Source: Pigmentiphaga aceris
GTDB taxonomy: Bacteria > Pseudomonadota > Gammaproteobacteria > Burkholderiales > Burkholderiaceae_B
Length of the DNA: 64,000 nt
Direction: 5' to 3'
Assembly (NCBI RefSeq): GCF_008119665.1
Contig: NZ_CP043046.1
Location: 4,836,001-4,900,000 of the forward strand
Shown: positions 7,638 through 16,915 of the stretch, piece by piece
Layout: each line of letters begins with the position of its first letter
Position numbering within the stretch: position 1 is the stretch's first letter
Made by a program: the position numbers and the translations under genes
The notes under the pieces: model-generated
What the model was told of the DNA's origin: nothing
Seen by the model: only the letters and a program-made list of their open reading frames with translations
Databases searched by the model: none

Positions 7638-9038
7638 TCACATCTCCACGCTGGGCAACCACAGCGCGATGGCGGGGAACACCATCAACACGATGATGGC
7701 GAGCATGTAGACGAACATGAATGGCAGCACGCCGGCGAACACATCGGTGATGGGCCCGGGCTGTCGCCGCATACCTTGCAGCACGTACAGCACCGTGCCA
7801 TCAGGCGGACTGATCATCGCGATCTCGACCAGCATGGTGATCACCACACCGAACCAGATCGGGTCATAACCCAAGGCAGTGACCACCGGGAACAGCAGCG
7901 GGATGGTCGTAATCACCATCGACATGCCTTCCATGAAGGTACCCAGCGCCAGGTAGAAGCCAATGATCACCAGCATGATCACCCAGCCCGGGAACGGAAG
8001 GCCGGTGAGAAACTTCGCCAGCATCTGCGGAATGCCCAGCGACGACAGGATGTAGTTCAGGAAGTACGCGCCGAACAGGATCAACGCAATCATCGAGGTC
8101 GTGCGTGCCGTGGCCCGCATCGATTCGGCCAGCATCTTCCACTTCAGCTTGCCGTCCACCAGGGCCAGCACCAAGCTGCCTGCTACCCCAAGCGCTGCCG
8201 ATTCGGTTGGCGTGGCCCACCCTGCGTAGATGGTGCCGAGCACCAGCGTGATCAGCAGCACCGTCGGCACCAGGTCCGACAGGCTAGCAATGCGGTGCTT
8301 CCAGGTAATGGCCTTGGCCACCGCGTCGCCATGCAGTTTCAGTCGGTAGCTGTAGTACAGAATGACAGCAGTGAACAGCAGCACCACCAGAATGCTGGGG
8401 CCGACTGCGGCCAGATACAGCGCACCAACCGAGGTCTCGGTAATCAGGCCGTAGACGATGAAGGTGATGCCGGGCGGAATCAGATTGCCCAGGGCACCGC
8501 CTGCCGCCAGCGACCCCAGCACCAGCTTGGGCGGATAGTGGCTTTTCTCGAAGTACGGCAACGCAACCGAACCCATGGTGGCGGCAGTGGCAACACTGGA
8601 CCCGGCTACCGCCGAGAACACGCCGCAGGAAATGATGTTGGTGTGCAGCAGGCCACCCGGCAGACGGCCCATCCAGATATTGAGCGCCCGGTACAGCCGC
8701 TCGGACAGACCGGCGCGCAACATCACCTCGCCCATCAGCAGGAAGAGTGGCACCGACACCAGCACAAAGTTGGTGGACGGACTCCAGATCATCTCGCCGA
8801 TGAAGTTCCAGAAAGGACGATCCGACAGGCCGAAGCCAGCCAGCAGCGACAGCACGGCAAGCGCTGCCCCGACATAGATGCCACCGGCGAAGAAGCCGAC
8901 GAAGGCCACCAGCACGGTGGCCAAGGCCCACCAGGGCACGCCAGCCGACGCAACGGATGCCGCCTGACCCTGCATGCCGAACAGCGATGCGCCGCCGATG
9001 AGCAAGCCGATGGCGACGATGAAAACGATGGCGATCAT
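7638..9038 (-). CDS. TRAP transporter large permease (DctM family)
   Basis: A 466-residue integral membrane protein with about 12 or more hydrophobic segments. Family features are VPLFLLMGEVMLRAGLSERLY, GSSVATAATMGSVALPYF, GNLIPPGITFIVYGLIT and the C-terminal MISPPDGTVLYVLQGM stretch. It is the ion-coupled transport subunit that works with the small permease and a periplasmic binding protein. Its start overlaps the stop of the small-permease gene by 4 nt (ATGA), indicating coupled translation. The substrate is unknown. An extra N-terminal pair of hydrophobic segments (residues about 1-55) precedes the usual DctM start, which is a mild oddity. Confidence 0.93.
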   Translation of the reverse strand: MIAIVFIVAIGLLIGGASLFGMQGQAASVASAGVPWWALATVLVAFVGFFAGGIYVGAALAVLSLLAGFGLSDRPFWNFIGEMIWSPSTNFVLVSVPLFLLMGEVMLRAGLSERLYRALNIWMGRLPGGLLHTNIISCGVFSAVAGSSVATAATMGSVALPYFEKSHYPPKLVLGSLAAGGALGNLIPPGITFIVYGLITETSVGALYLAAVGPSILVVLLFTAVILYYSYRLKLHGDAVAKAITWKHRIASLSDLVPTVLLITLVLGTIYAGWATPTESAALGVAGSLVLALVDGKLKWKMLAESMRATARTTSMIALILFGAYFLNYILSSLGIPQMLAKFLTGLPFPGWVIMLVIIGFYLALGTFMEGMSMVITTIPLLFPVVTALGYDPIWFGVVITMLVEIAMISPPDGTVLYVLQGMRRQPGPITDVFAGVLPFMFVYMLAIIVLMVFPAIALWLPSVEM

Positions 9039-9652
9039 CGGGAGGCTCCTGCTTGATTGGCGACCACGGGTTTTTGCATGCCTTGCTGCGCTTCGGCCAC
9101 GGCTTCCAGCGTCTCGGCGGCTTCGTCGATGTAGGTGCGAGCCATCAGCATACGGTCCATGCCGTCGGCATCACCGGTAGCCAACTGCCGCAGCGCACGT
9201 GCGGCCAAGGCCACCACGACAAGCAGCAGCAACACCAGCCCCGCTGCCCACAAGCCTTGCGGAATCGCCAGTGGCGTGTGCAAGGCCGACAAGTCGGTGG
9301 AACCGAAGTCCCACGAATCCTTGGTCAGCGAGAACGCCCCCCAGGCGAAGAAACCCGAGGCCAGCATCAATGCCATCAAGGACGCCAGGTGCAGCCACAC
9401 ACGCAGCTTCAAGGGCATTTTCTGCACCAGTACATCGATGCGAACATGACCGCGTTCGAACAGCGTGCCTGCCAGTCCCCAGCTCATGCCGATGGCCATG
9501 AGGTAACCCGTGATCTCGGTGGTGGCCTCGGTCGAGAAGCCCAGCAGGCGACGCGCGCCGATGTCGAAGCAGATCAGGAAGGTGATAGCCAGGTAGCACC
9601 AACCAGCGATGGTCATCGCGCGGGCACTTATCCATTCAAGTACGCGAAACAT
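9035..9652 (-). CDS. TRAP transporter small permease (DctQ family)
   Basis: A 205-residue membrane protein with four hydrophobic helices (about residues 13-35, 48-68, 88-108 and 130-155). GYLMAIGMSWGLAGTLFERGHVRIDVLVQKMP is the DctQ hallmark. The last 45 residues form a hydrophilic helical tail not typical of short DctQ proteins. The ATG at 9652 shares its A with the stop codon of the DctP gene (TGATG), and its own stop overlaps DctM by 4 nt, so all three TRAP subunits are translationally linked. Confidence 0.9.
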   Translation of the reverse strand: MFRVLEWISARAMTIAGWCYLAITFLICFDIGARRLLGFSTEATTEITGYLMAIGMSWGLAGTLFERGHVRIDVLVQKMPLKLRVWLHLASLMALMLASGFFAWGAFSLTKDSWDFGSTDLSALHTPLAIPQGLWAAGLVLLLLVVVALAARALRQLATGDADGMDRMLMARTYIDEAAETLEAVAEAQQGMQKPVVANQAGASR

Positions 9653-10731
9653 CACTTGGCCGCGTACTTGATGCCGGTGATCGGTGCGACCACCTCGTTG
9701 TAGACCGTTGCGCAACGCACGCCGCAACGCTTGATCCAGCCGGGCAGTACGTCGCTTGCAACCACCTTGTGCACTGCAGCGGCCACGTCGGCAGCGGGTT
9801 TGCTCTCGGTCATCGGTCGTTTGACCAGGGCGTGCAGCTTGCAATCAGCGGCGCGGCCGACGTTGCAGGCGATGCCGTCTTCCGTCGCTTCGGCACCCAG
9901 CTTCCACTGCGCGTCCTGAATCTCGGCAAAAGTCTTTTCAAGCAGACCGCGTGTGGAAGCATCGAGCTTGTTCCACCAGGCCAGATTCACGTAGTAACCC
10001 GCCACCGACCATGAAAGCGATTGGGTGTAGAGGCTGGTCGTTACCTCGGGCCACTTCACGCTGTTGCCCGAGCCCGAACCCGTCAGACCGCAATCCACGG
10101 TGCCGCGTTCCAGCGCGGTGTAGACCTCGCCGAACGCCAATGACACGGGCTGTGCGCCAATCGCTTTGAAGAAGTCGCTGGCCGACGGGCCGAAGACGCG
10201 CACCTTCATGCCTTTCAAGTCAGCCAGGGTGGATACCGGTTTGCGGCAGAACAGCATCTGACCCGAGTACGGGTAGGTGGCCACCATCTTGATGCCAAGG
10301 CGTTCCAGTTCTTTGTTGGCAACGGGCATCAGCGCATCGGCTACCTTGCGGGCCTGCGCGATATCCAGGTTCATGCCGGTCAGATCAAACGCATCAAGCA
10401 TCGGCAAGTCGCCAGACACCGTGGTAAGGGCGGCAGCCGCAATATCCACTTGGCCAGACCGCACCAGACGCAGCACTTCAGGCCCGTTCACATTGCGCTC
10501 CGGCCAAGACGACAACACCACATCGACACGTCCGCTGGTCGCTTTGTTTACCCCGTCACGCAGCAAGGGTTGGTCGACCTTGGTGTATTGCGGAACATTA
10601 GGGGAAACCTGTGTAATGGCCTGGATCTGCAGCTTCGGGCCGCTTGCCGCAGCCTGGGCGTGTGCGCTGTGGGCCAACAACGACGAGGTCAGCGCGAACG
10701 CGCTGACAAGCAATGTAGTGACGTGATTCAT
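9652..10731 (-). CDS. TRAP transporter substrate-binding protein (DctP family)
   Basis: A 359-residue periplasmic protein. MNHVTTLLVSAFALTSSLLA with cleavage after AHA is a Sec signal peptide. LADLKGMKVRVFGPSASDFF carries the arginine that in this family contacts the ligand carboxylate, and FGEVYTALERGTVDCGLTGS is the second lobe signature. Several cysteines (FCRKP, VDCGL, IACNV, ADCKL, RCGVRC) are unusually many for DctP. It is the first gene of the six-gene operon and faces a divergent LysR gene across 202 bp containing an inverted repeat. The ligand is not evident from sequence. Confidence 0.9.
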   Translation of the reverse strand: MNHVTTLLVSAFALTSSLLAHSAHAQAAASGPKLQIQAITQVSPNVPQYTKVDQPLLRDGVNKATSGRVDVVLSSWPERNVNGPEVLRLVRSGQVDIAAAALTTVSGDLPMLDAFDLTGMNLDIAQARKVADALMPVANKELERLGIKMVATYPYSGQMLFCRKPVSTLADLKGMKVRVFGPSASDFFKAIGAQPVSLAFGEVYTALERGTVDCGLTGSGSGNSVKWPEVTTSLYTQSLSWSVAGYYVNLAWWNKLDASTRGLLEKTFAEIQDAQWKLGAEATEDGIACNVGRAADCKLHALVKRPMTESKPAADVAAAVHKVVASDVLPGWIKRCGVRCATVYNEVVAPITGIKYAAK

Positions 10732-10843
10732 GGTGTCTCCAGAGTTTTTTTGTCCGACTTGGCATGCTCGTCAACGCACGTCAGCCAGTTAAGCCACTCT
10801 AGAAATAATGAAATAACTCGTCTATCGAAGATTAGTCAGTCAA

Positions 10844-10866
10844 GCTGTTCAAGATAATTGAACAGC
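10844..10866. promoter_or_regulatory. Inverted repeat, probable LysR operator
   Basis: GCTGTTCAA (10844-10852) and TTGAACAGC (10858-10866) form a perfect 9-bp inverted repeat around GATAA. The core TTCAAGATAATTGAA fits the T-N11-A pattern of LysR-family sites. It lies between the divergent TRAP operon and the LysR gene, 68 bp before the LysR start, where an autoregulatory site is expected. Confidence 0.6.
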
Positions 10867-10933
10867 CTGCGCACCAAGGAATGGCTGCCATGCCCCGCCA
10901 TCGGCCCTGCCGCACCAATTTGGAGTCACCCGG

Positions 10934-11860
10934 ATGAACACACGTTTTGTGGAAACCTTTGTCATCCTGGCCAGGGTGGGCAATGTGCGCCGTGTCGCAG
11001 AACAGCTGCACGCCACGCCCGGCACCATTTCCATGCGCGTGAATGCGCTTGAAAAAGAGCTGGGTGTCACCCTGTTCGACTGGGACCACAAAAAGCTGCA
11101 GCTGACTGCCGAAGGCGCACGCCTGCTTCGTGACGCTGAAGCGCTGGTCGAAGCCACGCGCGCACTGGAGCGCACTGCACAATCCAGCACCGCAGCCGTC
11201 GGGCGCATCCGCATCGGGCTGATCGAAACGGCCGTGCACACGTGCCTGCCCGATCTGATGAAGTCGGTCGCCCAGCATCTGCCCGAGGTACAGCTGGAAT
11301 TGAAGGTCGATCTGACCAGTCACCTGGCCGAGCAACTGATGCAACGCAAGCTTGACCTGATCCTGCGGGTGGGCGGCGAAAACCAGAACCCTTATGTTGT
11401 CAGCGAAGACCTGATGGAGCTTCCCATGCACTGGATCGCGCGCCGTGGTCTGGTGAGGGCCCGCGATCCATTGCAGGCGTTGCAGAAACAATTGTTGATG
11501 CTGATGAGCGGCACCCTTCCCTTCGAGGCATCGGCCGCGCTGGTGCAGCAGTTGGCCGCGCAACAAGGCATGGTGTCGAGCGACCTGCGCATCACGGGTT
11601 CGCCGTCGCTGGCGGCCATGGTGTCGATGGTGCGTGAAGGGGTGGGCGTGGCGATCATGCCGGGCATTGTGGTGAAAGATGGCCTGGAGCGCGGGGAACT
11701 GGTGCAACTGGCGCTGCCCATTCCCGAGCCGTTCAGGATATCGGTCTGCTATCCGAGAAACGTGGTGCCGTCGGTGAGCAAGGTGGTTGAGGAAGTGAGG
11801 AAGGCCACCCGTATCTACTGCCGTCGCCTGGGCGAACAATGGGTGCGATCGACGGGGTGA
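10934..11860 (+). CDS. LysR family transcriptional regulator (TRAP operon)
   Basis: A 308-residue LysR protein. The N-terminal winged helix-turn-helix spans residues 1-60 (FVETFVILARVGNVRRVAEQLHATPGTISMRVNALEKELG), followed by the effector-binding domain starting near GRIRIGLIETAVHT. GGAG lies 8 nt before the ATG. The protein uses GTISMRV where LysR proteins more often have PAVS, a natural variant. Its divergent position next to the dctP gene, with a shared inverted repeat, makes it the likely regulator of that operon. Confidence 0.9.
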   Translation: MNTRFVETFVILARVGNVRRVAEQLHATPGTISMRVNALEKELGVTLFDWDHKKLQLTAEGARLLRDAEALVEATRALERTAQSSTAAVGRIRIGLIETAVHTCLPDLMKSVAQHLPEVQLELKVDLTSHLAEQLMQRKLDLILRVGGENQNPYVVSEDLMELPMHWIARRGLVRARDPLQALQKQLLMLMSGTLPFEASAALVQQLAAQQGMVSSDLRITGSPSLAAMVSMVREGVGVAIMPGIVVKDGLERGELVQLALPIPEPFRISVCYPRNVVPSVSKVVEEVRKATRIYCRRLGEQWVRSTG

Positions 11861-11977
11861 ACACGGAGGCGATGCCTGCGGTGGATTGGCTTCGCCCGAC
11901 ATCGCAAGTAAAGTGCATGAATACCGCCTGTGTAGAAACACCTTCAATACGAACCGTTCACCCTTACAGACCGTCTT

Positions 11978-12478
11978 ATGGAAAACCAGACCCAGCAATC
12001 AGACAGCGTGCAGCGCGTTGCACAACTGCTCAAGGACATGAATCACGACCGCGACATCGTGATGCTCCCCAGCACGGGCCGAACCTCTGCCGAAGCCGCC
12101 GACAGCCTGGGCTGCCAGGTTGCCGAGATTGCGAAGTCCATTGTGTTCCGGCGCTTGTCCGACGATGCAGCGGTGATGGTGATCGCCAGCGGTGCCAACC
12201 GCATCGACGAACAGAAGGTGTCTGCCATCGTGGGCGACATTGGCAAGGCGAATGCAAAGTTCGTGCGTGACCGCATCGGTTATGCCATTGGCGGTGTGTG
12301 CCCGATCGGACACGCCACCAAGTCGGTGATCTTGCTGGATCAGGACTTGTTTGCGTTCGAGACGGTGTGGGCAGCAGCAGGCCATCCGCATGCGGTGTTT
12401 CCCATGACGCCTGCACAGCTGAAAACGATGACGGATGCGCCCGTGGTGGACATTGCGGCAAGCTGGACAGCACCCTGA
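11978..12478 (+). CDS. YbaK/EbsC-like aminoacyl-tRNA editing domain protein
   Basis: A 166-residue single-domain protein of the YbaK/ProX superfamily of trans-editing aminoacyl-tRNA deacylases. IAKSIVFRRLSDDAAVMVIASG and IGGVCPIGHATKSVILLDQDL are the recognisable core, with the G-x-C-P-x-G loop typical of the YbaK/EbsC branch. It is distinct from the second YbaK gene in this window (32522-33013), so the two presumably act on different mischarged tRNAs. No strong ribosome site precedes the ATG. It is followed by an intrinsic terminator and appears monocistronic. Confidence 0.85.
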   Translation: MENQTQQSDSVQRVAQLLKDMNHDRDIVMLPSTGRTSAEAADSLGCQVAEIAKSIVFRRLSDDAAVMVIASGANRIDEQKVSAIVGDIGKANAKFVRDRIGYAIGGVCPIGHATKSVILLDQDLFAFETVWAAAGHPHAVFPMTPAQLKTMTDAPVVDIAASWTAP

Positions 12479-12507
12479 ACCAGCCCCTTGAACATCCCCC
12501 GCGCGCA

Positions 12508-12548
12508 ATAAAAAACGCCAATGAGAAATTCGTTGGCGTTTTTCATTT
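12508..12548. terminator. Intrinsic terminator
   Basis: AAAACGCCAA and TTGGCGTTTTT form a stem around ATGAGAAATTCG, followed by T-rich sequence on the plus strand and an A-to-T run on the minus strand. It closes the YbaK-like gene and may also serve the convergent chemotaxis receptor gene. Confidence 0.8.
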
Positions 12549-12580
12549 CCGCTACCTGCTTGAAGCTCACACCTTGAAGC

Positions 12581-14200
12581 TCACACCTTGAAGCGCGCCA
12601 CCTGCAATTCCAGCGAATTGGCCAGCTCCTTGATCGAGCTGGCATTGCGCGACACCTGATCGACGGCATCGCTGTTGGTCTGCGCCATCTGGGCAATCGT
12701 TTCCACGCTGCGTGCCACATCCTGGCTGGCTGCCGACTGTTGCTGCAAAGCCGCCGAGATCTGATCGACCGCCGACACGATGCGATTCGAGCCTTCACCG
12801 ATCAGCTCGATCACGTCGCCTGCGGACTGGGCAAGCGTCAGGCCGCTGTTGGCTTGCTCCAGGCCGACTGCCATCTGCTGCACAACACGCTGTGTGCTGC
12901 CCTGCACCTTGCCGATCATCTGTCCGATCTCGTGAGTAGCAGACGCCGTGCGTTGCGCAAGCTGGCGCACTTCGTCAGCCACCACCGCAAAGCCCGGGCC
13001 GTGTTCGCCGGCGCGCGCCGCTTCAATCGCGGCGTTCAATGCCAGCAGGTTGGTCTGGTCGGCAATCGACTTGATCACGTTCACGATGGTGCTGATCTCG
13101 CCGATGGAACGGCCCAGCTCATTGGCGTCGGCGGCCGAACTCTGTACCGTGCTGGCGATTTCTTCCACGCTGACCAAGGTGCGTTTGAGCACATTTCCAC
13201 CCTCGACCGACTGCTTGCCGGAATCGGTGGAAATGCCGTGGGCTTCCGTCGCGTTGCTTGCCACGTGAGAAATGCTGACCGTCAATTCTTCCACTGCTGC
13301 CGCCATGGACCCGGCGGACTGCGATTGGTCACGGGCTGCCACCGCCAACTGGCTGGACGCTGCAGCAACCGAGCTTGAGGTTTCCAGCAACTGTTGGGCA
13401 CCGCTTTTGATGCCCAGAATCATCTGGTGAAGCTGCGTCTGCATGTCGCTCAGTGCCGTCAGCAATGACCCGATTTCATCTTGCTTGCCGGCGTCGATGG
13501 TGCCGTCCAGACGCCCGGCAGCGATTGCACTGGCGACCTGAATTGCCTGCGTCAAACGCCGCTTGATCGATGCCGACAGCGCGATGGCAACGGTAATGCC
13601 GATGAGTGCCGCAAGCGCACCCCCGATCAACAGGGTTTTCAAGGCCGTCGACTGCTGGTCGATGAACGCCTGTTGGCGATCAGCCAGCAACTTGTCCTCG
13701 TCGGCCTGCGCCTCGTTCAGAATCTGGCGCATCCGGTCCATCTTGGCCTTGCCACGCGCTTCTGCCACGCGGGCGGTCATCACCCCTTCTGAAGGATTGG
13801 TACGACGCAGCGCAATCATGCCGTCGACATCGGCCGTAATCCAGTCGGTGTAGAACTTTCTGAGTTCCTCCAGCCGCTGTTGTTGACGGGGATTGTCGGA
13901 GGTGAGCCGTTTGAGTTCAGCCAGATTCTGGTCGAAACTCTGCTTGCCACTGACGGTAGGATCCAGAAAATCGTCTCTGCCCGCCAACAGGAAGCCGCGC
14001 ATGCCGGTTTCAATGTTGATCAGGCTCAGCTTGGCGTCCTGCATCAGATCCATCACCTTGTAGGTATGGATATTCCACTTCGAGCTTTCTTCAGTCGCGC
14101 TGAAACTTCTCCAGGTCACAGCGACCAGCAAGGCAATAATTAAAATGACTATTCCGAAACCCGCAGAGAGTTTCTGGGTAATGGTGATCCGTCCGAGCAT
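12581..14200 (-). CDS. Methyl-accepting chemotaxis protein with CHASE3-type sensor
   Basis: A 539-residue transmembrane chemoreceptor. TM1 is at about residues 11-30. A helical periplasmic domain follows, with [18 protein letters not shown] near residue 60, characteristic of CHASE3/4-helix-bundle sensors. TM2 is at about 189-210, then a HAMP domain and the cytoplasmic signalling domain. The highly conserved hairpin tip is [20 protein letters not shown] followed by [16 protein letters not shown] near residues 380-415. No C-terminal NWETF pentapeptide for CheR/CheB tethering is present. No chemotaxis or flagellar genes lie nearby, so it is an orphan receptor gene. Confidence 0.93.
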   Translation of the reverse strand: MLGRITITQKLSAGFGIVILIIALLVAVTWRSFSATEESSKWNIHTYKVMDLMQDAKLSLINIETGMRGFLLAGRDDFLDPTVSGKQSFDQNLAELKRLTSDNPRQQQRLEELRKFYTDWITADVDGMIALRRTNPSEGVMTARVAEARGKAKMDRMRQILNEAQADEDKLLADRQQAFIDQQSTALKTLLIGGALAALIGITVAIALSASIKRRLTQAIQVASAIAAGRLDGTIDAGKQDEIGSLLTALSDMQTQLHQMILGIKSGAQQLLETSSSVAAASSQLAVAARDQSQSAGSMAAAVEELTVSISHVASNATEAHGISTDSGKQSVEGGNVLKRTLVSVEEIASTVQSSAADANELGRSIGEISTIVNVIKSIADQTNLLALNAAIEAARAGEHGPGFAVVADEVRQLAQRTASATHEIGQMIGKVQGSTQRVVQQMAVGLEQANSGLTLAQSAGDVIELIGEGSNRIVSAVDQISAALQQQSAASQDVARSVETIAQMAQTNSDAVDQVSRNASSIKELANSLELQVARFKV

Positions 14201-14471
14201 GATGAATCTCTTGGGCTAAATGGGTTGAGGTGAGCTCTGAACGGCTGGCTGGTGAGGTTACAAATGCCTCATTCGCCGAGATGATATGAGGAATTACTAA
14301 TTGGTAATTCCCAACACCGAAAAGTAAAAACAAGTAGATACATTAATTACCCGGGTAGCGATTCCTGGGTAAATACCAGCGAATCGGTGTCGCACATTGA
14401 CGTCAGTGATGCTGATCGGAAAAGCGATCGATGACTTGTATTGATGCGTTTATTCATGACGCCACACCAAC
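14201..14471. other. Intergenic region upstream of the chemoreceptor gene
   Basis: This gene-free stretch separates the chemoreceptor start from the MFS terminator. It contains an AT-rich 8-bp perfect inverted repeat, GGAATTAC (14290-14297) and GTAATTCC (14304-14311), and a cluster of TAATTA-like sequence near 14340. I found no convincing sigma-28 (TAAA-N15-GCCGATAA) or sigma-70 promoter by eye. Confidence 0.5.
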
Positions 14472-14510
14472 AAAAAAGCCGCTGACGAGCAGATCGTCAG
14501 CGGCTTTTTC
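14472..14510. terminator. Intrinsic terminator
   Basis: AAAAAGCCGCTGACGA (14473-14488) pairs perfectly with TCGTCAGCGGCTTTTT (14494-14509) over a 5-nt loop. On the minus strand a run of six T follows, closing the MFS transporter gene that ends at 14561. Confidence 0.85.
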
Positions 14511-14560
14511 ATGTCTTGCGAATACCGAGGGCTATTTTCTTCAGCGCTTCATCCTGCCAG

Positions 14561-15826
14561 TCAATGTGCAGCGCTTGCACCAGGCCAGAACCGCACTGCC
14601 AGGGCACCCAACGAAGAAGCCGTCGCCAGGGCCACCACGGCAACCCAGCCCCAGTGCGCCAGGAACATGCTGCCCAATGCAGCGCCGATTGCCATGCCGG
14701 TGAACACCCCCACGAACAGCACGGCATTCAAGCGGCTGCGTGCCTCCGGTTCGATGCCGTAGACAATCGTCTGATGCGCCACCGTTGACGCCTGCACGCC
14801 CAGATCGAAGCCAAGCGCGCTGAGCACGATCAACACCAGCTGGGCATTCGGCGACAACATCGGCAGGAAGGCCATGGCCGCAAACGAGACGGCTGCCAAG
14901 CCTGCTGCCAGACGCGTCACCAGTTCAGGGCCTTTGCTGTCTGCAATGCGACCTGCCAGGGGTGCTGCCAGCGCACCGGCTGCACCGGCCAGACCGAAGG
15001 CACCGGCAGCGGCGCTGCCCAGATGGAATTCGCTATGCAGCATCACGGCAAGCGTGGACCAGAATGCGCTGAAACCGACCGACAACAGACCTTGTGCCAG
15101 TGCTGCGCGGCGCAGTGCAGCGTGCTTGCGAAACAGCGATCCCAGCGAACCCATCAACGCGCCGTACGACAGCTTGGTCGTGGGTTTGAAGCTGGGCAGA
15201 CCGCGCCATGCCGCCACACCAATCAAGGCAATGCTGGCCGAGGCAATGAAGAACATGGCGCGCCAGCCCAGGTGTTCCGCCACAAACCCGCTGATGACCC
15301 GCGACAACAAGATACCCAGCAGCAGACCGGTCATGACCGTCCCCACGACCTTGCCGCGATGCGCGACCGGTGCCAGCGTGGCCGCAGCCGGGATGATGTC
15401 TTGCGCCAGCGTAGCTGACAGGCCGATCACGAGGCTTGCCACCAGCAGCAGACCGATGCCCGATGACGCTGCGCCGGCTGCCAGCGCCAGTGTCAATACA
15501 GCTGCCTTGGCCAGAATGATGCGACGACGATCAAAGCGGTCACCCAAGGGAGCCAGCAGCAAAATGCCAAATGCGTAGCCTAGCTGGGTGAGCATCGGCA
15601 CTGCGCCAATCGCCTGGTTGGACGCGCCAATCTCGGCACCCAACACGCCCAGCATCGGTTGTGCGTAGTACAGCGAGGCAACGGCCAGCCCGGCACCTGA
15701 CGCAAGCAACAGGATCAAAGAAGCCGACAAGCCGCTCTCGGCAGGCGTGTTTGCAGGTGCGGCGGCAGCATCTTTTCTCAGGCCAAGCGGCGTGTTGCTG
15801 TCATGTGTATGTTGAATGGCGGTCAC
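14561..15826 (-). CDS. MFS transporter (drug/metabolite exporter type)
   Basis: A 421-residue major-facilitator protein with about 12 hydrophobic segments after a 30-residue hydrophilic N-terminus. LAPLGDRFDRRRIILAKAA is the MFS loop 2-3 motif with the conserved G-x-x-x-D-R-x-x-R-R. The central loop at about residue 210 separates the two halves. It is divergent from a LysR gene with repeated half-sites between them, which is the usual layout for inducible exporters. The substrate is not evident. Confidence 0.88.
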   Translation of the reverse strand: MTAIQHTHDSNTPLGLRKDAAAAPANTPAESGLSASLILLLASGAGLAVASLYYAQPMLGVLGAEIGASNQAIGAVPMLTQLGYAFGILLLAPLGDRFDRRRIILAKAAVLTLALAAGAASSGIGLLLVASLVIGLSATLAQDIIPAAATLAPVAHRGKVVGTVMTGLLLGILLSRVISGFVAEHLGWRAMFFIASASIALIGVAAWRGLPSFKPTTKLSYGALMGSLGSLFRKHAALRRAALAQGLLSVGFSAFWSTLAVMLHSEFHLGSAAAGAFGLAGAAGALAAPLAGRIADSKGPELVTRLAAGLAAVSFAAMAFLPMLSPNAQLVLIVLSALGFDLGVQASTVAHQTIVYGIEPEARSRLNAVLFVGVFTGMAIGAALGSMFLAHWGWVAVVALATASSLGALAVRFWPGASAAH

Positions 15827-15847
15827 GGTGTTTTCCCTGAGTGTTCA

Positions 15848-15926
15848 GCGTATGACCGGAGTCTGATCCCTCAATCACCCACTGGGTAGACCGACAATAC
15901 GCACAACTGTTATACGCTTGGCGTAT
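15848..15926. promoter_or_regulatory. Array of GCGTAT/ATACGC half-sites
   Basis: Four copies of one hexamer lie in the 98-bp gap between the MFS and LysR genes: GCGTAT at 15848-15853, ATACGC at 15897-15902, and the inverted pair ATACGC-TTG-GCGTAT at 15912-15926. The last copy overlaps the LysR ATG (15925-15927). A longer match, GCGTATGACCG, occurs at both ends. This looks like the binding array of the LysR protein acting on both genes. Confidence 0.55.
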
Positions 15927-16875
15927 GACCGAAGCTGCCAACCTGTCTCAGTCAGGCTTCACGCCTGCATCCACCGACCGCATTGAACTGATGCAGACCT
16001 TCGTACGCATCGTGGAAGCGGGCAGCCTGTCGGCGGCGGCGGCGCAAATGGGCACCTCGCAGCCCACCGTCAGCCGTCGCCTGCAACTGCTTGAGCGCTC
16101 TTTGGGCGTGCGTTTGCTGCAACGTTCCACCCACGCCATGAAGCTCAGTGAAGAAGGTGAGCGCTGTTTTGAGCGCGCCAAGGACTTGCTGGCCGACTGG
16201 GCGGCTTTCGATGCGGAGCTGCGCGGGGTTTCTGAAGCACCGCAAGGTGCCATGCGCATCGTGGTGCCGCACGCGTTTGGTCAGCAACAGCTGGTTGGGC
16301 CGCTGGCCACGTACATGGCGCGATATCCGAAAGTGAAAGTCGAATGGCTGCTGCACGACAAGGCACCCGACTTCATCGCAGACGGCGTGGACTGCGCGAT
16401 CCACGTCGGACAGGTCGAAGACCCGTCAGTCGTCGCGATCAAGCTGGCCGAAGTTCCCCGCATCGTGGTGGCTGCGCCCTCGCTGCTGGCTGGCATGGAT
16501 GCACCGCGCCATGCCAGTGATCTGGAAAAACTCCCCTGGCTGGCCCTGCAATTGTTCTACCGGCGAGAGGTCAGCCTGACCCACGCCAGCACCGGCGAAA
16601 CCTGCCGCTTTGCGTTGCAGCCCCGCATGAGCACCGACAGCCTGTACGCGCTGCGTAGCGCCGCGCTGCTGGGCATCGGTGCGTGTGTGGCATCGGCATG
16701 GCTGCTGACCGAGGATTTGGCGCAAGGCAAGCTGGTGCAGCTGCTGCCCGAATGGCAGGCCTCTCCCCTGCCGGTGTACTTGGTCTATCCCTACGCGCGT
16801 TTTTATCCGGCCAAACTGCGCAGGTTCATCGACACGATGCGAGAAGCCATGCCTGGCGCAGTTGGCGGTGCGTAG
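15925..16875 (+). CDS. LysR family transcriptional regulator
   Basis: A 316-residue LysR protein. The winged helix-turn-helix covers about residues 22-80 (FVRIVEAGSLSAAAAQMGTS then QPTVSRRLQLLERSLG), after a 20-residue N-terminal tail. The effector domain begins near GAMRIVVPHAFGQQ. It resembles the CrgA/DsdC-like branch with short effector loops. Its divergent position makes it the probable regulator of the MFS gene at 14561-15826. The start codon lies inside a repeated hexamer, which suggests tight self-repression. Confidence 0.9.
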   Translation: MTEAANLSQSGFTPASTDRIELMQTFVRIVEAGSLSAAAAQMGTSQPTVSRRLQLLERSLGVRLLQRSTHAMKLSEEGERCFERAKDLLADWAAFDAELRGVSEAPQGAMRIVVPHAFGQQQLVGPLATYMARYPKVKVEWLLHDKAPDFIADGVDCAIHVGQVEDPSVVAIKLAEVPRIVVAAPSLLAGMDAPRHASDLEKLPWLALQLFYRREVSLTHASTGETCRFALQPRMSTDSLYALRSAALLGIGACVASAWLLTEDLAQGKLVQLLPEWQASPLPVYLVYPYARFYPAKLRRFIDTMREAMPGAVGGA

Positions 16876-16915
16876 CAGTTGGCGTGCGGGTAAATGAATT
16901 TGAATGGAACACGTG

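Noticed and set aside
7776..9056. A 426-codon open frame opposite the TRAP large-permease gene
   Set aside because: The translation is dominated by Q, H and R and has no domain; the opposite strand encodes an unmistakable DctM protein.
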